A DNA stretch of 64,000 nucleotides, from contig JBGANR010000005.1 in NCBI GenBank assembly GCA_044222225.1, forward strand, positions 158,081 through 222,080, in the 5' to 3' direction. The DNA comes from JBGANR01 sp044222225 (GTDB lineage Bacteria; Actinomycetota; Actinomycetes; Mycobacteriales; Mycobacteriaceae). The position numbers and the translations under genes were made by a program. Positions 45,731-54,338 of the stretch are shown here, piece by piece (within the stretch, counting starts at the first letter, position 1; the number at the start of each line of letters is the position of its first letter). The notes beneath the pieces were generated by a model that ran no database searches, was not told where the DNA came from, and was given only the letters and a program-made list of their open reading frames with translations.

Positions 45731-45830
45731 CCACGTGGGTCCGACAGTTCTCGAGCCGCCGGCCACGAGAACCGCGATCGTCGCCTTTCGCCCGGCCCGC
45801 CCGCGGGGCACGGCCACCATGACCACGTGG
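45731..45830. promoter_or_regulatory. Two CCACGTGG palindromes in a divergent promoter
   Basis: CCACGTGG occurs at 45731-45738 and 45823-45830, 92 bp apart, each followed by a similar tail (GACAGTTCT, GACATTCTG). They lie in the 189 bp between the nuclease and DUF6474 genes and may bind a shared regulator. Confidence 0.35.
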
Positions 45831-45876
45831 ATATGACATTCTGAGCACCGACGGTGTGCGACAGATCAAGGGGACC

Positions 45877-46596
45877 ATGATGTTCGGCAGCCGGAAGACG
45901 CGCGCGACCCGCAAGGCCGAGGCGAAGGCACTCAAGACGAAGGCCCGGGCGGAGGCGCGGGAGGGTGCCAAGTCCGTGCGCAAGCGGGAGAACGCCGAGA
46001 TCCGCCGGGCCGTCAAGGCCGACAAGCGCACGGCCCGCGAGACGAAGCGCTCGACCAAGGCCGGCACGCTCGCGGCGAAGCTCGATGCCAAGTCCGCCGC
46101 CGCCGAACGCAAGGCACAGGTGCAGATCGCGGAGGCCAACGCCCGCGTCGCCGCCGAGGGCAGGCTGCTCTCCGTGGCGAAGGCGAAGCGCTACCTCGCC
46201 GTCTCCCGCGTGCTCGCTCCGGTGCTCGTCCCCATCGTCTATCGCGGTGCCGTCGTCGCCCGCGAGCGGTACACCGAGCTGCAGGCCGCCCGCTACGGCG
46301 TCCCCCCGGAGAAGGTCGCGCAGTTCAGCGCCGCCGGCGCCAGGCTCTCCGGCCGGATCGCGGCGGCCGAGCAGAACGTCGCTCAGGTCTCCGCCCACGG
46401 CGCCGGAAGGTCTGCCGACAAGGAGACCGCCGCGTTCGTCACGGCGATGACGGACCGGCTGTCGGATCTCGGTACGGCCGTCGCGGCCGCCGAACGGATG
46501 CCGGCCGCCCGTCGCCGGGCGGCGCACGCCGCGCTGTCCCGCGAGCTCGACGCCATCGACGCCGACCTCCTCGCCCGGCTCGGCGTCCGCGCCTGA
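45877..46596 (+). CDS. DUF6474-family protein
   Basis: 239 aa from ATG 45877, preceded by AAGGGGACC. The N-terminal 90 residues are Lys/Arg/Ala-rich and helical (a probable coiled coil). The central SRVLAPVLVPIVYRGAVVARERY could be a membrane-associated helix, followed by RYGVPPEKV and Ala-rich helices. This layout is typical of the DUF6474 family, restricted to Mycobacteriales, of unknown function. Monocistronic here. Confidence 0.82.
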   Translation: MMFGSRKTRATRKAEAKALKTKARAEAREGAKSVRKRENAEIRRAVKADKRTARETKRSTKAGTLAAKLDAKSAAAERKAQVQIAEANARVAAEGRLLSVAKAKRYLAVSRVLAPVLVPIVYRGAVVARERYTELQAARYGVPPEKVAQFSAAGARLSGRIAAAEQNVAQVSAHGAGRSADKETAAFVTAMTDRLSDLGTAVAAAERMPAARRRAAHAALSRELDAIDADLLARLGVRA

Positions 46597-46733
46597 CGCG
46601 GCCGCCGTAGCAGAAGGACGCGAGCCAACGCGAAATTCTGACTCGCGGAGAGGCCTCGCTCGCGCGGGGCAGATCAGTGGACGCGACCCCTTGCCAACAC
46701 GGTCAAGGCTCGATACCCTCAGTGCAATGTCAC

Positions 46734-46751
46734 ATCACATCTAGACGTGAT
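46734..46751. promoter_or_regulatory. Palindrome upstream of hydroxyproline operon
   Basis: ATCACATCTAGACGTGAT is an 18-bp near-perfect palindrome centred on TCTAGA, 48 bp before the first gene of the operon. This is an operator-like position for a GntR-type regulator, possibly the one encoded at 56299. The remaining gap 46597-46799 shows nothing else. Confidence 0.5.
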
Positions 46752-46799
46752 CGCTGACTCCGCACAACACCTCACACCTCGACACCAAGGAGAGTTTCT

Positions 46800-47702
46800 A
46801 TGGCGACCCGCACCCCGTGGCACGGCGTCATCGTGGCCACCGCCCTGCCGTTCAACGACGACATGTCCGTGGACTACGACGGCTTCGCCGAGCACGTCGC
46901 CTGGCTGGCCGCCAACGGCTGCGACGGCGTCGCCCCCAACGGCTCGCTCGGCGAGTACCAGAACCTCAGCGACGTCGAGCGCGCGCAGGTCGTCAAGACC
47001 GCCGTCGAGGCCTCGCCCGAGGGCTTCACCGTCATGGCCGGCGTCGGCGCGTACGGCGCGCTCCAGTCGGCGCGCTGGGCCGAGCAGGCCGCCGAGGCCG
47101 GCGCGCAGTGCGTCATGCTGCTGCCCCCGAACAGCTACCGCGCGAACCACGAGCAGGTGAAGGACCACTACGCCACCGTCGGCAAGGTCGGCCTGCCCAT
47201 CATCGGCTACAACAACCCGATCGACACCAAGGTCGATCTCGTCCCCGAGCTGATCGCCGACATCCACGCGGCGGGCAACATGGTGGGCGTCAAGGAGTTC
47301 TCGGGCGATCCCCGCCGGATCTACGAGATCAAGGAGCTCGCGCCGGACATCGACATCCTCATCGGCACCGACGACACGGTGCTCGAGGTCGGCCTCGCCG
47401 GCGCCGTCGGCTGGGTCTCGGGCTACCCGAACGCGATCCCGCAGTCGTGCATCGAGCTCTTCAACCTCTGCACCTCGGGCAAGGTCGAGGACCTCGTGCG
47501 CGGCCAGGAGATCTACCGCGACCTGCATTCGCTGCTCCGCTGGGACTCGAAGACCGAGTTCGTCCAGGCCATCAAGCTCTCGATGGACATCGTCGGACGC
47601 AAGGGCGGCGCCTGCCGTCCGCCGCGGCTCCCGCTGTCGGAGGCGCTGGTCACCCGCATCACCGCCGACACCGAGCGCGCCGTCGCCAACGGCTACCGCT
47701 GA
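46800..47702 (+). CDS. DHDPS-family 1-pyrroline-4-hydroxy-2-carboxylate deaminase
   Basis: 300 aa, with AAGGAGAG before the ATG. It is a dihydrodipicolinate synthase-family TIM barrel with GSLGEYQNL near residue 48, Tyr in IIGYNNP, and the Schiff-base Lys in VGVKEFSGD. Homology alone does not fix the substrate. The following genes (2-oxoglutarate semialdehyde dehydrogenase, three D-hydroxyproline dehydrogenase subunits, hydroxyproline epimerase) make it the deaminase that converts pyrroline-4-hydroxy-2-carboxylate to 2-oxoglutarate semialdehyde. Confidence 0.87.
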   Translation: MATRTPWHGVIVATALPFNDDMSVDYDGFAEHVAWLAANGCDGVAPNGSLGEYQNLSDVERAQVVKTAVEASPEGFTVMAGVGAYGALQSARWAEQAAEAGAQCVMLLPPNSYRANHEQVKDHYATVGKVGLPIIGYNNPIDTKVDLVPELIADIHAAGNMVGVKEFSGDPRRIYEIKELAPDIDILIGTDDTVLEVGLAGAVGWVSGYPNAIPQSCIELFNLCTSGKVEDLVRGQEIYRDLHSLLRWDSKTEFVQAIKLSMDIVGRKGGACRPPRLPLSEALVTRITADTERAVANGYR

Positions 47703-47716
47703 CCGATCCGCGACGT

Positions 47717-47759
47717 CCGTGCCGGTCGGCGGTGGTTTCTCCCCCGCCGACCGGCACGG
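47717..47759 (+). terminator. Strong hairpin after the deaminase gene
   Basis: Perfect 16-bp stem (CCGTGCCGGTCGGCGG with its complement) and 11-nt loop, followed by AAACGCTTTT. It lies inside the hydroxyproline gene run and would reduce readthrough into the next gene. Confidence 0.8.
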
Positions 47760-47838
47760 AAACGCTTTTCTGTCAGTACCGCGCGATAGCGTCTGACCGA
47801 CCGAACAAGACCGCAGCACGAGGAGGAGACGAGAAGTC

Positions 47839-49305
47839 ATGGCGACACCCGCAAACGTCCCGACCATCCCGCAGAACACGTCCGACGAAGCCGTCGACGC
47901 CCTCGTGGCGGCCGCGGTCTCGGCCGTCGCCGACTGGCCCGCGAGCGATCGCGCCGGCCGGGCCCGGCTGCTGGGCGCCATCGCCGACGGGCTGGAGGCC
48001 CGCCGCGCCGAGCTCGTCGCGATCGCCAAGGAAGAGACGCACCTGCCCGATGCGCGGCTGAACGGCGAGCTGACCCGCACCACCTTCCAACTGCGCATCT
48101 TCGCCGAGGTCATCCTCGACGGCGGCTATCTCGACGCCCGCATCGACCCGGCCGACGCCGACTGGCCGATGGGCGCGCCGCGTCCCGAGTTGCGCCGCAT
48201 CAAGCTGCCGGTCGGGCCCGTCGTCAACTACGCGGCGAGCAACTTCCCGTTCGCCTTCTCCGTCGCGGGCGGCGACACCGCATCGGCGCTCGCCGCCGGC
48301 TGCCCGGTCATCGTCAAGGCCAACAACGGCCACCTGCGGCTCTCGGCCGCCACAGCCGAGGTCATCGCCGCGGCCGTCGCCGAGACGGGCGCACCCGCGG
48401 GCGTCTTCGGCATCCTCTACGGCCGGCCCGCCGGCCTGCGGGCGCTGGCCCATCCGGACGTCGCGGCCGGCTCCTTCACCGGCTCGACGGCCGGCGGACG
48501 CGCGCTCTTCGACCTCGCGGCGAGCCGCCCGACGCCGATCCCGTTCTTCGGCGAGCTCGGCTCCGTCAACCCGGTCTTCGTGACGCCCGCGGCAGCGGCG
48601 GCGCGTCCGGCCGAGATCGCGAAGGGCCTGACGGCGGCGGTCTGCGCCAGCGCCGGCCAGCTGTGCACCAAGCCCGGCATCCTCGCGGTGCCCGCCGACT
48701 CCGGAGTGATCGCGGCGGCCGCCGAGGTCATCGGCACGGTCCCGACCGGTGAGCTGCTCAACGAGCACATCGCGCGCGGCTTCACGGCCGCCGTCGAGGC
48801 GATCAGCGCCCACGAGGGCGTCGAGTTCATCGCCGGTGGCGGCCCCGGGCAGGGCTCCCTGCTCGCCGTCGACGCCGCGGTCCTGCTCGCCGATCCCGAG
48901 ACGCTCATGCAGGAGATGTTCGGTCCGGCCACCCTCGCGGTGCGCTACCGCGACATCGACGAGCTCTTCGCCGTCGCCCGCGCCGTCGAGGGCCAGCTCA
49001 GCGCGAGCGTCTTCGCCGAGAACGACGACGAGCACGCCGCCGAGCTCATCGCGATCGCCACGACCAAGGCCGGCCGCGTGCTGTGGAACGGCTGGTCCAC
49101 CGGCGTCTCGGTGACCTACGCGCAGCAGCACGGCGGCCCGTACCCGGCCACCACCGCGCCGGGCACGACGTCCGTGGGCACCGCCGCCATCGAGCGCTTC
49201 CTGCGGCCGGTCACCTTCCAGTCGCTGCCGCAGGATCTGCTGCCGCCGGAGCTGCGGGACGACGCCGACGTGCCCCAGACCACGAACGGCGTCCCCCGGC
49301 GGTGA
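47839..49305 (+). CDS. 2-oxoglutarate semialdehyde dehydrogenase (ALDH family)
   Basis: 488 aa. Catalytic Glu is in FFGELGSVNPVFV and catalytic Cys in SAGQLCTKPG; NFPFAFSVAGGDTASALAAG contributes to the cofactor region. The sequence fits the NADP-type ketoglutarate semialdehyde dehydrogenase branch. It would oxidise 2-oxoglutarate semialdehyde to 2-oxoglutarate, the last step of hydroxyproline degradation. GAGGAGAC lies 8 nt upstream of the start. It overlaps the next gene by 4 bp (GTGA). Confidence 0.9.
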   Translation: MATPANVPTIPQNTSDEAVDALVAAAVSAVADWPASDRAGRARLLGAIADGLEARRAELVAIAKEETHLPDARLNGELTRTTFQLRIFAEVILDGGYLDARIDPADADWPMGAPRPELRRIKLPVGPVVNYAASNFPFAFSVAGGDTASALAAGCPVIVKANNGHLRLSAATAEVIAAAVAETGAPAGVFGILYGRPAGLRALAHPDVAAGSFTGSTAGGRALFDLAASRPTPIPFFGELGSVNPVFVTPAAAAARPAEIAKGLTAAVCASAGQLCTKPGILAVPADSGVIAAAAEVIGTVPTGELLNEHIARGFTAAVEAISAHEGVEFIAGGGPGQGSLLAVDAAVLLADPETLMQEMFGPATLAVRYRDIDELFAVARAVEGQLSASVFAENDDEHAAELIAIATTKAGRVLWNGWSTGVSVTYAQQHGGPYPATTAPGTTSVGTAAIERFLRPVTFQSLPQDLLPPELRDDADVPQTTNGVPRR

Positions 49306-50546
49306 CGACGTCCGACGTCATCGTCGTCGGCGCCGGGATCATCGGCTGCGCACTCGCGCGCGAGCTGGCGGTCGCCGGCGCCGACGTCCGCGTCTGTGAG
49401 CGGGGCGGTGTCGCCTCCGGCACCACCTCGCACGGCGAGGGCAACGTCCTCGTCTCCGACAAGCCGCCGGGCGCAGAGCTCGACCTCGCCGTGTTCTCCC
49501 GCGCGCTGTGGCCGCAGGTGGTGGCCGAACTCGCCGACGTCGGCCTCGCCGATCACGTCGAGTGGGAGCCCAAGGGCGGCATCGTCGTGGCCACCACCGA
49601 GCCGGGCGCGACGGCCCTGCGCGTCTTCGCCGCGTCGCAGACCGACACCGGCGTGCGCAGTGTGGAGCTGACCGCCGCCGAACTCGCCGCCGCCGAACCG
49701 CACCTCACCCGCGACGTCGCCACCGCCGTCCACTACCCGGACGACGCGCAGGTGCAGCCCGCGGGCGCCGCGGCGGCACTGCTCTCCGATGCGGTGCGCC
49801 GCGGGGCGACCGTCGAATCGGGCTGCGGCGTGCTCGGCGCGATCGTCGTCGGCGGCCGGATCGTCGGCGTCCGCACGACGCGCGGCGACCGGCACGCCGC
49901 CGTCGTCATCAACGCCGCCGGGCCGTGGTCCGGCGCCGTCGGGGCGGTGCTCGGCACCCCGATCGCGGTCCGGCCGCGGCGCGGCGACGTGCTGGTCACC
50001 GCGCCGATGCCGCCGACGGTCTTCCACAAGGTCTACGACGCCGACTACGTCGGGGCCGTCGGCAGCTCCGCCGACGCCTTGCAGTCCTCCGCCGTCGTCG
50101 AGTCGACGCGCGGCGGGCCGCTGCTCATGGGGTCCTCGCGGCGCCGGGCGGGTTTCGACGACCGCATCCGGTCCGACAGCCTGGCCGCGATCGCACGCAA
50201 AGCGCTGCGGCTGTATCCGTCGCTCGCGCAGGTGCCGATCATGCGGGCGTACGGCGGATTCCGCGCCTACCTCGACGATCACCTGCCCGTCATCGGCCCG
50301 GACCATCGGCTGCCGGGGCTCTGGCACACCACCGGGCACGAGGGAGCAGGTGTCGGTCTGGCCGTCGGGACGGCGGCGATCGTCACCGACGAATTGCTCG
50401 ACCGGCCCCGCAGGCACGACCTGGCCCCGTTCACCGTCGACCGTCCGGCCGTCCTCGCCGACGACCTCGCCGGTGCGGGCCGGACCGGAGTCATCACGCG
50501 GTTGCAGGACCGCACCACCACACCGCTCGACGAGGTCGAGCGGTGA
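49302..50546 (+). CDS. D-hydroxyproline dehydrogenase, DadA-like FAD subunit
   Basis: 414 aa. The N-terminal FAD motif is VIVVGAGIIGCALARELA, and the C-terminal GLWHTTGHEGAGVGLAVGTA is typical of DadA/SoxB-like amine oxidoreductases. With the next two genes it forms the heteromeric D-hydroxyproline dehydrogenase (LhpB/E/F-like) that oxidises cis-4-hydroxy-D-proline to the pyrroline. No signal peptide; probably inner-membrane associated through the complex. Confidence 0.88.
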   Translation: MTTSDVIVVGAGIIGCALARELAVAGADVRVCERGGVASGTTSHGEGNVLVSDKPPGAELDLAVFSRALWPQVVAELADVGLADHVEWEPKGGIVVATTEPGATALRVFAASQTDTGVRSVELTAAELAAAEPHLTRDVATAVHYPDDAQVQPAGAAAALLSDAVRRGATVESGCGVLGAIVVGGRIVGVRTTRGDRHAAVVINAAGPWSGAVGAVLGTPIAVRPRRGDVLVTAPMPPTVFHKVYDADYVGAVGSSADALQSSAVVESTRGGPLLMGSSRRRAGFDDRIRSDSLAAIARKALRLYPSLAQVPIMRAYGGFRAYLDDHLPVIGPDHRLPGLWHTTGHEGAGVGLAVGTAAIVTDELLDRPRRHDLAPFTVDRPAVLADDLAGAGRTGVITRLQDRTTTPLDEVER

Positions 50547-50577
50547 CGCCGGCGGCAGATCCGAGGGAGACGATCCG

Positions 50578-50970
50578 ATGACGCCCAGGCTCATCCCCGC
50601 CGACCGCGATCCCGTCGGCCGCTCCGACCGTCCGCTGACGATCACCGTCGACGGCGAGTCGGTGCACGGCGTCGCAGGTCAGACGCTCGCGGCCGTCCTG
50701 CTGGCCGCCGACCGGCCCGTCTGGCGCACCGCGCCGACGGGTGGCGGCCGGGGCGTCTTCTGCGGCATCGGGGTCTGCTTCGACTGCGTGGCCACCGTCA
50801 ACGGCCGCCGCGACGTGCGGCTGTGCCGCCGGCCGGCCCTGGACGGCGACGTCGTCGCCACACAGTCCCGGTTCGATCGGCCCCGCGCCGATCCGACGCC
50901 ACCGGCCGCGCCCGACGCGTCGCCGACGACCGTCGTCGCCACCACGCCCCGAACGGAGGATCCGCGATGA
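50578..50970 (+). CDS. [2Fe-2S] small subunit of D-hydroxyproline dehydrogenase
   Basis: 130 aa from ATG 50578. A ferredoxin-like fold with Cys pattern FCGIGVCFDC (about 62-70) and a fourth Cys in RLCRRPA, as in HcnA/SoxA-type small subunits. The Pro/Thr-rich tail is probably unstructured. It overlaps the next gene by 4 bp, supporting a stoichiometric complex. Confidence 0.87.
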   Translation: MTPRLIPADRDPVGRSDRPLTITVDGESVHGVAGQTLAAVLLAADRPVWRTAPTGGGRGVFCGIGVCFDCVATVNGRRDVRLCRRPALDGDVVATQSRFDRPRADPTPPAAPDASPTTVVATTPRTEDPR

Positions 50971-52592
50971 GCAGGCACGTCGTCGTCATCGGTGGCGGCC
51001 CGGCCGGCATGGCCGCCGCGGACGCCGCCCTGACGGCCGGTGCCCGGGTGACCCTCGTCGATTCGAACGAGGCCCTGGGCGGGCAGTACAACCGCCGCAT
51101 CCCGGCGGCGTTCGGCGTGCGGCGTCCGCTGCGGATCGGGCACGGCTACGAGGCCTCGGCGATGCTCGCCGGCAGGCTGGCCACCGCCGTCCGCTGCGCG
51201 TATCTGCCGCTGACCTCGGTGTTCCGCATCGAGCGCGACCACGCCGCCGCCGAACGGGAGCAGCGCCGCGTCGTTGATACCGACGCCACCACCGAGTTCG
51301 CGGCGACGAACCGGGCGAGGCGGCCGTCGTCGACGGCCGTCACGGCCGAGATCCCGCGCACCAACACGTGGACCACGGTCGGCGAACTGCCCCTGACCAT
51401 CTGGATCGCGCGCGGCTACGAGGGCACCGATCGCGAGATCTCGGCGCTGCGGTGCGACGCGCTCGTCATCGCGAGCGGCGCCTACGATCGCGTCGTCCCG
51501 TTCCCCGGCTGGGACCTGCCCGGGGTCTACACCGCCGGTGCCGCGCAGACGCTGGCCAAGACGCAACGGCTCGCCGTCGGCCGGACGGTGCTGGTCTCCG
51601 GCACCGGGCCGTTCCTGCTTCCCGTCGCCAAATCGTTGCTCGTCGCCGGTGCGAGCGTCCCGGCGGTGCTCGACGCCAACCCGGCCCGCCGGATCCGCGG
51701 CGAGTGGACCGCGCGGCCCTGGGAGCTGCGGCACAGCGCGGGCAAGGCCTCCGAACTCATCGAATACGCCGCCGCCGGACTGCGCCACCGGGTGCCGCTG
51801 CGCACCGGGCGAGCCGTCGTCGCCGTCGCCGGTGACGGCCGCGTCGAGCAGGCGACGGTCGCCCGACTCGACGCCGACTGGCGGATCGTCGCCGGCAGCG
51901 AGGAGACCGTGGCCGTCGACGCCGTCGCCGTCGCGCACGGCTTCACCCCCCAGACCGAGCTGGCCGTCGCGGCCGGCGCCGTGCTCGACGCGGCCGGCTT
52001 CGTCGCCGTCGACGACGTCGGACGCACGTCGGTCAGCGGCGTCTTCGCAGCCGGCGAGCTGACCGGCATCGGCGGATCGCAGGTCGCGGCCATCGAGGGC
52101 AGAGTCGCCGGAACAGCGGCCGCGGGCGTCGATCCGGCCACCGATCGCCGGCTCATGACGCGTCGGCAGACGGCCGTCCAGTTCACCGCCCGGCTCGCCG
52201 CCGCCCACCCCATCGGCGTCGGCGCGGTCGAATGGGCGCAGCCGCAGACCGTCGTCTGTCGGTGCGAGGGCACGACGCGCGGCGAGCTCGACGCGGCCGC
52301 CGACACCCCCGTCGGCGATAGCTGGCGGACCGTGAAGCTCGGCACCCGCGCGGGCCTCGGCCCCTGCCAGGGCCGGATGTGCGGCGCCGCGATCGCCGCG
52401 CTGCGCGACGCCCGGGCCGGCGGATCGTCCGGATTCGCGGACGGCAAGGCCGCGCCCGGACTGGCCGCGGCCGCGCCGGGCGGTCGGCCGTTCGCGGCAC
52501 CGGTACGACTCATCGAACTGGCACAGCTCGACGGTGCGCCGCCGCCCCTTCTCGCGGGCGCCACCGAACCTTCCGATCCCATCAAGGAGTAG
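50967..52592 (+). CDS. D-hydroxyproline dehydrogenase, FAD/BFD-type subunit
   Basis: 541 aa. The first FAD motif is VVVIGGGPAGMAAADAAL; a second nucleotide-binding motif is VLVSGTGPFLLPVAKSLL. The C-terminal BFD-like domain carries VVCRCEG and GPCQGRMCG, ligands for a second [2Fe-2S] cluster. This is the HcnB/OoxA-like subunit. Around residues 85-145 there is a charged, low-complexity stretch (EREQRRVVDTDATTEF) that may be a lineage-specific insert. Confidence 0.88.
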   Translation: MSRHVVVIGGGPAGMAAADAALTAGARVTLVDSNEALGGQYNRRIPAAFGVRRPLRIGHGYEASAMLAGRLATAVRCAYLPLTSVFRIERDHAAAEREQRRVVDTDATTEFAATNRARRPSSTAVTAEIPRTNTWTTVGELPLTIWIARGYEGTDREISALRCDALVIASGAYDRVVPFPGWDLPGVYTAGAAQTLAKTQRLAVGRTVLVSGTGPFLLPVAKSLLVAGASVPAVLDANPARRIRGEWTARPWELRHSAGKASELIEYAAAGLRHRVPLRTGRAVVAVAGDGRVEQATVARLDADWRIVAGSEETVAVDAVAVAHGFTPQTELAVAAGAVLDAAGFVAVDDVGRTSVSGVFAAGELTGIGGSQVAAIEGRVAGTAAAGVDPATDRRLMTRRQTAVQFTARLAAAHPIGVGAVEWAQPQTVVCRCEGTTRGELDAAADTPVGDSWRTVKLGTRAGLGPCQGRMCGAAIAALRDARAGGSSGFADGKAAPGLAAAAPGGRPFAAPVRLIELAQLDGAPPPLLAGATEPSDPIKE

Positions 52593-52595
52593 TCA

Positions 52596-53597
52596 ATGCG
52601 CAGCTCGCGGATCATCTCCGCCATCGACACCCACACCGAGGGGATGCCGACGCGCGTCGTCACCGGCGGCGTCGGCACCGTGCCGGGCGCCACCATGCCC
52701 GAGCGCCGGATCCATTTCATCGAGCACCTCGACGGCCTGCGCATGCTGCTGGTCAACGAACCGCGCGGCCACGCGTCGATGAGCGGGGCGATCCTGCAGC
52801 CCGCCACGACGCCCGACGGCCACTACGGTGTGCTGTACATCGAGGTCAGCGGCCTGCTGCCGATGTGCGGGCACGGCACGATGGGCGTCGCGACGGCGCT
52901 GGTGGAGGCCGGCATGGTGCCGGTCACCGCCCCCGTCACCGAGATCCGCCTCGACACTCCGGCCGGGCGCGTCGTCGCCTCCGTCGCGACGCCCGACGGC
53001 CACGCCGAGTCGGTGACGCTGCGCAACGTCCCGTCGTACTGCGACGCCCTCGACCTCACCGTCGACGTCCCGGGGTACGGCCCGATCGGCTACGACATCG
53101 CCTACGGCGGCAATTTCTACGCGATCGTCGACCCGACGGCCGTCGGTCTGCCCTTCGACCGCTCCCGTAAAGACGAGCTCATCGCCGCCGGCCTGGCGAT
53201 CATGGCCGCCATCAACGACCAGCGCCGGCCGCAGCACGCCGAGGATCCGCGGATCTCCGGCTGCAAGCACGTCCTGTTCCTCGATCCGACGTCCACCGGC
53301 GACGTCACCCGCAACTGCATGGCGATCCACCCCGGCTGGATCGACCGCTCCCCCTGCGGCACCGGCACGTCGGCACTGCTCGCCCGGCAGATCGCGCGCA
53401 GCCTGCTCGCCGACGACGCGGTGCTGCACAACTCATCGATCCTCGGCACGACGTTCCACGCCCGCGCCGCCGAACACGTGACCGTCGGCGGCCGTCCCGC
53501 GGTGATCCCCGAGCTGACCGGCCGCGCCTGGGTGACGGGCACGGCCAACTACCTGCTCGATCCCACCGATCCGTTCCCGGTGGGTTTCGTCTTCTGA
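52596..53597 (+). CDS. 4-hydroxyproline epimerase (proline racemase family)
   Basis: 333 aa. The two catalytic cysteines are in MCGHGTMG (about residue 90) and SPCGTGTSALLA (about 250), so it is an epimerase/racemase, not the related dehydratase, in which one Cys is replaced. DTHTEGMPTRVV at the N-terminus is also typical. It converts trans-4-hydroxy-L-proline to cis-4-hydroxy-D-proline, the first pathway step. It begins 3 bp after the preceding stop, and a strong terminator follows it. Confidence 0.92.
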   Translation: MRSSRIISAIDTHTEGMPTRVVTGGVGTVPGATMPERRIHFIEHLDGLRMLLVNEPRGHASMSGAILQPATTPDGHYGVLYIEVSGLLPMCGHGTMGVATALVEAGMVPVTAPVTEIRLDTPAGRVVASVATPDGHAESVTLRNVPSYCDALDLTVDVPGYGPIGYDIAYGGNFYAIVDPTAVGLPFDRSRKDELIAAGLAIMAAINDQRRPQHAEDPRISGCKHVLFLDPTSTGDVTRNCMAIHPGWIDRSPCGTGTSALLARQIARSLLADDAVLHNSSILGTTFHARAAEHVTVGGRPAVIPELTGRAWVTGTANYLLDPTDPFPVGFVF

Positions 53598-53610
53598 CGC
53601 GGCGCCGGTG

Positions 53611-53643
53611 GCCGGGTCCGGCGATGATGTCGCCGGACCCGGC
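53611..53643 (+). terminator. Terminator of the hydroxyproline operon
   Basis: Perfect 14-bp stem GCCGGGTCCGGCGA and its complement with loop TGATG, 14 bp after the epimerase stop. Confidence 0.85.
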
Positions 53644-53696
53644 ATGATCTGCATCCTCGGCGGACCCGGCCGCCCCTGCGCCGCGTCTAACAAGGC

Positions 53697-53792
53697 ATGG
53701 AGGACTCTTCACAAGCCGACGAGACGCCGCCGGCCGAGGCCGGACCCGCGGAGTCGAGTCGGCATGACCACAGGACTTGGCTACCCGCCTAG
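53697..53792 (+). other. 31-codon reading frame in line with the ART gene, ended by an amber codon
   Basis: ATG 53697 opens a frame (MEDSSQADETPPAEAGP...) that ends at TAG 53790-53792. After six further sense codons the same frame reaches ATG 53811 of the ART-like gene. The gene may originally have begun here and been interrupted by the stop, or this is a short leader peptide. It contains uncommon codons for this genome (TCA, CAA, AGT, CTA). Confidence 0.4.
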
Positions 53793-53809
53793 GGCGAGAG
53801 CCTCTCGCC
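53793..53809 (+). promoter_or_regulatory. Hairpin occupying the ribosome-binding region of the ART gene
   Basis: GGCGAGAG-C-CTCTCGCC is a perfect 8-bp palindrome ending one nucleotide before ATG 53811. It would cover any Shine-Dalgarno sequence in the mRNA, suggesting translational control or that translation starts elsewhere (for example ATG 53856). Confidence 0.45.
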
Positions 53810-53810
53810 G

Positions 53811-54338
53811 ATGTACTCCGCTGCCGACCGCGCCCTGGCCCGGCGCTGGCAGCGGATGGACCGGTTCTACGAGCGCGTGCAGACGCTACGCGCCGGCGAT
53901 ACCGTCGCGCTTCGATTCCGCGACGACTTCGATGACGTCGTGCAACGACACACCCTCCCAGCACCCGTCGTGACATGGCGCGGAGTACGAAGCTGCGTAC
54001 AGACGTTCGGCGTGCGGGCATCGGCTCTATCCGGCCTGGTCGGGTCGATATCGAGACCACCTCGCTTCACGTCCACCTCGCTTGATCGGAGCGTCGCGGA
54101 GGAGGAGTTCGCCCGCCCTTCCGCCGCCGGTGACGCCGCATTGCTCCGTGTCACCGCACACTCCGGCACCCCGGCTCTCTGGCTACCGCCAGTCGGCGAT
54201 CCACACCTGATCTACCAGCAGGAACTCCTGTTCCCGCCCGGGATGAGACTGACTATCCTGGCACTCGACACCACGACAGGCGGATCACCCACCGTCGACG
54301 TTCGATTGGATGCTGAAGATGAGCCGATTCAACGATGA
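53811..54338 (+). CDS. ADP-ribosyltransferase-like protein (possible toxin)
   Basis: 175 aa. The three signatures of the R-S-E class of ADP-ribosyltransferases are visible: TWRG (R57), FTSTS (S88-T89-S90), and YQQELLFPPG, where Q136-x-E138 is a QxE/ExE-type catalytic pair. Between them AALLRVTAHSGTPALWLPP fits the beta-strand core. No signal peptide or secretion domain, so it would act in the cytosol or as a fragment of a larger toxin. A 73-aa gene overlaps its 3' end. Base and codon use is less GC-biased than in the neighbours, pointing to transfer. The start is uncertain (see the amber codon and hairpin upstream). Confidence 0.68.
   Translation: MYSAADRALARRWQRMDRFYERVQTLRAGDTVALRFRDDFDDVVQRHTLPAPVVTWRGVRSCVQTFGVRASALSGLVGSISRPPRFTSTSLDRSVAEEEFARPSAAGDAALLRVTAHSGTPALWLPPVGDPHLIYQQELLFPPGMRLTILALDTTTGGSPTVDVRLDAEDEPIQR

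Noticed and set aside
53598..53696. Insertion-sequence end or attachment site bordering the island
   Set aside because: The palindrome at 53611 is a terminator-like hairpin; no tRNA gene, integrase or direct repeat pair was seen.
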